From Streptomyces sp. BHT-5-2 (GTDB lineage: Bacteria > Actinomycetota > Actinomycetes > Streptomycetales > Streptomycetaceae), in NCBI RefSeq assembly GCF_019774615.1, contig NZ_CP081497.1, positions 806,001 through 870,000 on the forward strand: DNA of 64,000 nucleotides, given 5' to 3'. Positions 61,853-64,000 of this stretch are shown here, piece by piece (the first letter of the stretch is position 1; each line of letters starts with the position of its first letter). Below the pieces are notes generated by a model. That model did not search any database. It was not told where the DNA came from and saw only the letters and a list, made by a program, of their open reading frames with translations. Both the position numbers and the translations under genes were made by a program.

Positions 61853-62878
61853 ATGGAGCCGGATGCCCCGCGTGCCCGTCTGACGGCGATCGCCGCCCAT
61901 CTGCCGTCCGGTTACCGGACGATGGAGGAGACCCGGGCGAGGATCGCCGCCTCCGGCGGGGCCTACGCACCGCCGCCCGGTCTGCTGGAAGACCTCACCG
62001 GCGTACGCGGCGTCCACGTGCGAGGCGAGGGCGTCCAGGCCTCCGACCTCGCCGTGACCGCTGCCGAGCAGGTGCTGGCGCAGTCCGGCATCGGGATCGG
62101 CGAAGTGGACCTGCTGCTGTTCGCCGCGACCTGCCAGGACCTCGTCGAGCCGGCCACCGCGCACATCGTGGCCGCCAAACTCGGCGCCACCTGCCCGGTC
62201 TTCGACATCAAGAACGCCTGCAACAGCGTGCTCAACGCGATGGAGACCGCCAACGCCTTCATCGCGACCGGTCGCTACCGCACCGTCCTGATCGCCTGCG
62301 GTGAGACCGCCACCGAGGTCACCCGTTGGCGCGTGCCCGATCACGACGCCCTGCTCCGGGCCATGCCCGGCTACACCGTCTCCGACGCCGGGGCCGCACT
62401 GCTGCTGACCGCGACCCCGGCCGAGGCCGACGGTCCGGGACTGCTCGCCATGGCCTTCGGCGGTGACTCCAGCGCCTGGCGGGCGTGCACCGTGGCTGGA
62501 GGGGGCTCGATGCACACCCGCTCCGTCGACGACGAGCACACCACCCTCCGCCTCGGCGGCAACCTCCTGCGCAACGAGCTCGACGCGCTGCCGTTCATCC
62601 TGGAACCCCACCCCGAGATGGCGGCCATCCGCGCGAGCGCGTTCATCGCCTTCCACCAGATCTCGATGCCCCAGTTCCACGACACCCGCGACAAGCTCCG
62701 TCTGCCCGCCGACCGCTGCCTGGCGACCGTCGCCGAACACGGCAACTGCGCCGCGGCCTCCCTGCCGCTGCAACTGGCCAGGGCACAGCAGTCGGACCGG
62801 ATCGAACGGGGTGACACCGTCGGCCTGATCGGCCTGGCCAGCGGGACCAGCTTCGGTCTCGCCCTGATCCGGTTGTGA
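61853..62878 (+). CDS. OleA-like thiolase-fold acyl-CoA condensing enzyme
   Basis: 341 aa. KAS-III/thiolase fold with nucleophile Cys in DIKNACNSVLNAMETA, His in FIAFHQISMPQF and Asn in AEHGNCAAASLP: a complete Cys-His-Asn triad. A Glu in DLVEPATAH lies in the position of the OleA catalytic base. OleA joins two acyl-CoAs head to head into a beta-keto acid. The next two genes are OleB- and OleC-like in the standard oleABC order, which supports this over a FabH role. No strong ribosome-binding site was seen, so the transcript may be leaderless. It is divergent from the large PKS. Confidence 0.85.
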   Translation: MEPDAPRARLTAIAAHLPSGYRTMEETRARIAASGGAYAPPPGLLEDLTGVRGVHVRGEGVQASDLAVTAAEQVLAQSGIGIGEVDLLLFAATCQDLVEPATAHIVAAKLGATCPVFDIKNACNSVLNAMETANAFIATGRYRTVLIACGETATEVTRWRVPDHDALLRAMPGYTVSDAGAALLLTATPAEADGPGLLAMAFGGDSSAWRACTVAGGGSMHTRSVDDEHTTLRLGGNLLRNELDALPFILEPHPEMAAIRASAFIAFHQISMPQFHDTRDKLRLPADRCLATVAEHGNCAAASLPLQLARAQQSDRIERGDTVGLIGLASGTSFGLALIRL

Positions 62879-63831
62879 AGGCGGCGGACGCGATGGCACC
62901 ACGACCCGCCGACCGGCCGCCGCCGATCGTGCCCCACCGACTGCTGCCCGGCTATCCGGCCCCAGACGACTGGTGGCGCGTCCCGGCGACCGGCCAGCAC
63001 TACCTCGACGCCGGCGCGGGCGCCCCCGTACTCCTCCTCCACGGCAACCCGTCCTGGAGCTACGTCTGGCGACGCCTGCTGCCCGTGCTGTCCCCGCACG
63101 TCCGCTGCCTCGCCCCGGACCTCCCGGGACTGGGACTGTCCCCCCGTCCCGTGCCACCACCGAGCAACGCCGACCGCTATGCGGCCCAACTCGACTTTCT
63201 GGACTCCCTGTTCACCCACCTCGTCGATCACCGCCGCATCCCGCCCCGCGGCTGGACCTTCGTCATGCACGACTGGGGCGGGCCCCTCGGCATCGCCTGG
63301 GCCCTGCGCAACCCCGGCGTGGTCGACCGCCTGGTCGTCCTCAACACCATCGGCTTCCGCTGGCCGCCGGGATACCGGTTGCCGCTCTCCCTCAGGTCCA
63401 TCAGGGGCGTGGCCGCCGTCGCCGCGCTCGCGCACCTCACCAACGCCTTCCCCCGAGCCGCCGTACGCGCCGGTGTCGTCCACCGGCTCCGCGTGGAGGT
63501 ACGGCGCGCCTATCTGCTGCCGTACGCCCATCGCCGGGACCGCGGGGCCGTCGTGGAATTCGTCCGCAGCATCCCCCGCGACGACGACCCGGCCTGGCGG
63601 CTCCTGGAACCTCCCGAGGGCCGGAGCCGCCTGGCCCGACTCCCGGTCTTCGTCGGCTGGGGCATGCGCGACCCGGTCTTCACCCCACTCGTCCTGGACG
63701 AATGGACCCGCAGATTCCCCCAGGCCCGCGTCCACCGCTACGCCGACGCCGGCCACTACGTGATGGAGGACGCGGCCGACGAACTCGGCCGCGACATCCG
63801 CGACTTCCTCCTGGAGACGGCACGACGATGA
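62875..63831 (+). CDS. OleB-like alpha/beta hydrolase (beta-lactone decarboxylase family)
   Basis: 318 aa from a GTG overlapping the OleA-like stop (GTGA); an ATG at 62893 is the alternative. Haloalkane-dehalogenase-like fold: HGNPSWSYVWRRLLP oxyanion region, nucleophile Asp in VMHDWGGPLG, acid in FVGWGMRDPVFTP and His in DAGHYVMEDA. The GMRDPVF and AGHYVxEDA motifs are typical of OleB. OleB converts beta-lactones to cis-olefins with loss of CO2. If active, the end product is an olefin; if not, a beta-lactone. Confidence 0.85.
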   Translation: MKAADAMAPRPADRPPPIVPHRLLPGYPAPDDWWRVPATGQHYLDAGAGAPVLLLHGNPSWSYVWRRLLPVLSPHVRCLAPDLPGLGLSPRPVPPPSNADRYAAQLDFLDSLFTHLVDHRRIPPRGWTFVMHDWGGPLGIAWALRNPGVVDRLVVLNTIGFRWPPGYRLPLSLRSIRGVAAVAALAHLTNAFPRAAVRAGVVHRLRVEVRRAYLLPYAHRRDRGAVVEFVRSIPRDDDPAWRLLEPPEGRSRLARLPVFVGWGMRDPVFTPLVLDEWTRRFPQARVHRYADAGHYVMEDAADELGRDIRDFLLETARR

Positions 63832-64000
63832 CCGAGGCAGGCTTCTTCTCCCAGGTGACACGGCGGGCCCAGGAGCGCTCCGACGCCACCGCGCTGGTCC
63901 GCGGACGCCGGGACGGCTCCGGCGAGGCGATCAGCTTCGCCCGACTGCTCGCCGGCTGCGACCGGACGGCCCGGGCACTGCGGACGGCCGGCGTCCGCCG
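63828..64000 (+). CDS. OleC-like AMP ligase, 3' cut by window edge
   Basis: The first 57 residues are visible: MTEAGFFSQVTRRAQERSD and ISFARLLAGCDRTARALRTAGV, the N-terminus of an acyl-AMP-ligase-superfamily enzyme. ATG overlaps the OleB-like stop by 4 nt. Third place in an oleABC-type operon identifies it as a probable OleC, the beta-lactone synthetase acting on beta-hydroxy acids. The catalytic core lies outside the window. Confidence 0.75.
   Translation, partial: MTEAGFFSQVTRRAQERSDATALVRGRRDGSGEAISFARLLAGCDRTARALRTAGVR

Noticed and set aside
1..64000. CRISPR arrays, tRNA or rRNA genes, insertion sequences, attachment sites
   Set aside because: None found by reading; the repeats seen are short, few in number and explained by slippage or regulatory sites.

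Overview
The window is very GC-rich DNA with codon use, promoters and gene families typical of a Streptomyces-type actinomycete: mycothiol-type enzymes, SigE-family sigma factor, GlxA/AraC, WHG-TetR and MerR regulators, rare TTA codons. Gene content looks accessory: three lipid or polyketide loci are separated by secreted hydrolases, oxidoreductases and regulators. No rRNA, tRNA, CRISPR array, insertion sequence or replication origin was recognised.

Layout. 1-10 kb: 3' part of a giant TPR-CHAT protein, two GNATs, a DUF6338 membrane protein, a TetR/acyltransferase-3 pair and an M20 peptidase. 10.4-18.1 kb: a five-gene operon joined by 4-nt ATGA overlaps. It encodes a PaaK/F390-synthetase-like adenylating enzyme, an MFS exporter, a double-GNAT protein, a LuxE-type acyl-protein synthetase and a LuxC acyl-CoA reductase fused to a second PaaK-like domain. 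It looks like a carboxylic acid-to-aldehyde reducing system. 18-31 kb: trypsin-like protease, TetR/SGNH operon with a clear operator, aminoglycoside-phosphotransferase-like kinase, a decayed DUF1330 gene, histidine phosphatase, small secreted protein, GlxA-type regulator, two MDR oxidoreductases, a GH5 endoglycoceramidase-like enzyme, IclR and XRE regulators.

32.3-43.0 kb: a split iterative PKS related to PUFA and enediyne synthases. Leftward genes encode KS-CLF and a phosphopantetheinyl transferase. Rightward genes encode a mycothiol-isomerase-like protein, AT-ACP, KS(Cys to Ser)-CLF-KR-DH and an enediyne-type hotdog thioesterase. With KR and DH but no ER it should make a linear polyene. The large subunit carries a TTA codon. 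43-54 kb: TetR/SnoaL pair with twin operators, membrane methyltransferase, FAD monooxygenase, PIG-L deacetylase, a sigma factor preceded by a His-rich leader peptide, a MerR gene with a textbook 19-bp-spacer promoter, a DUF4185 Tat protein and a PNPOx-fold protein. 54.4-64 kb: a 2449-aa KS-AT-DH-MT-ER-KR-ACP PKS divergent from an oleABC-like operon (thiolase, alpha/beta hydrolase, start of an AMP ligase) running off the right edge. This pairing suggests PKS-made branched acyl chains entering head-to-head condensation to a beta-lactone or olefin.

The divergent promoter regions of the two PKS loci share an ACGGAAGTTG element, so they may answer to one regulator.
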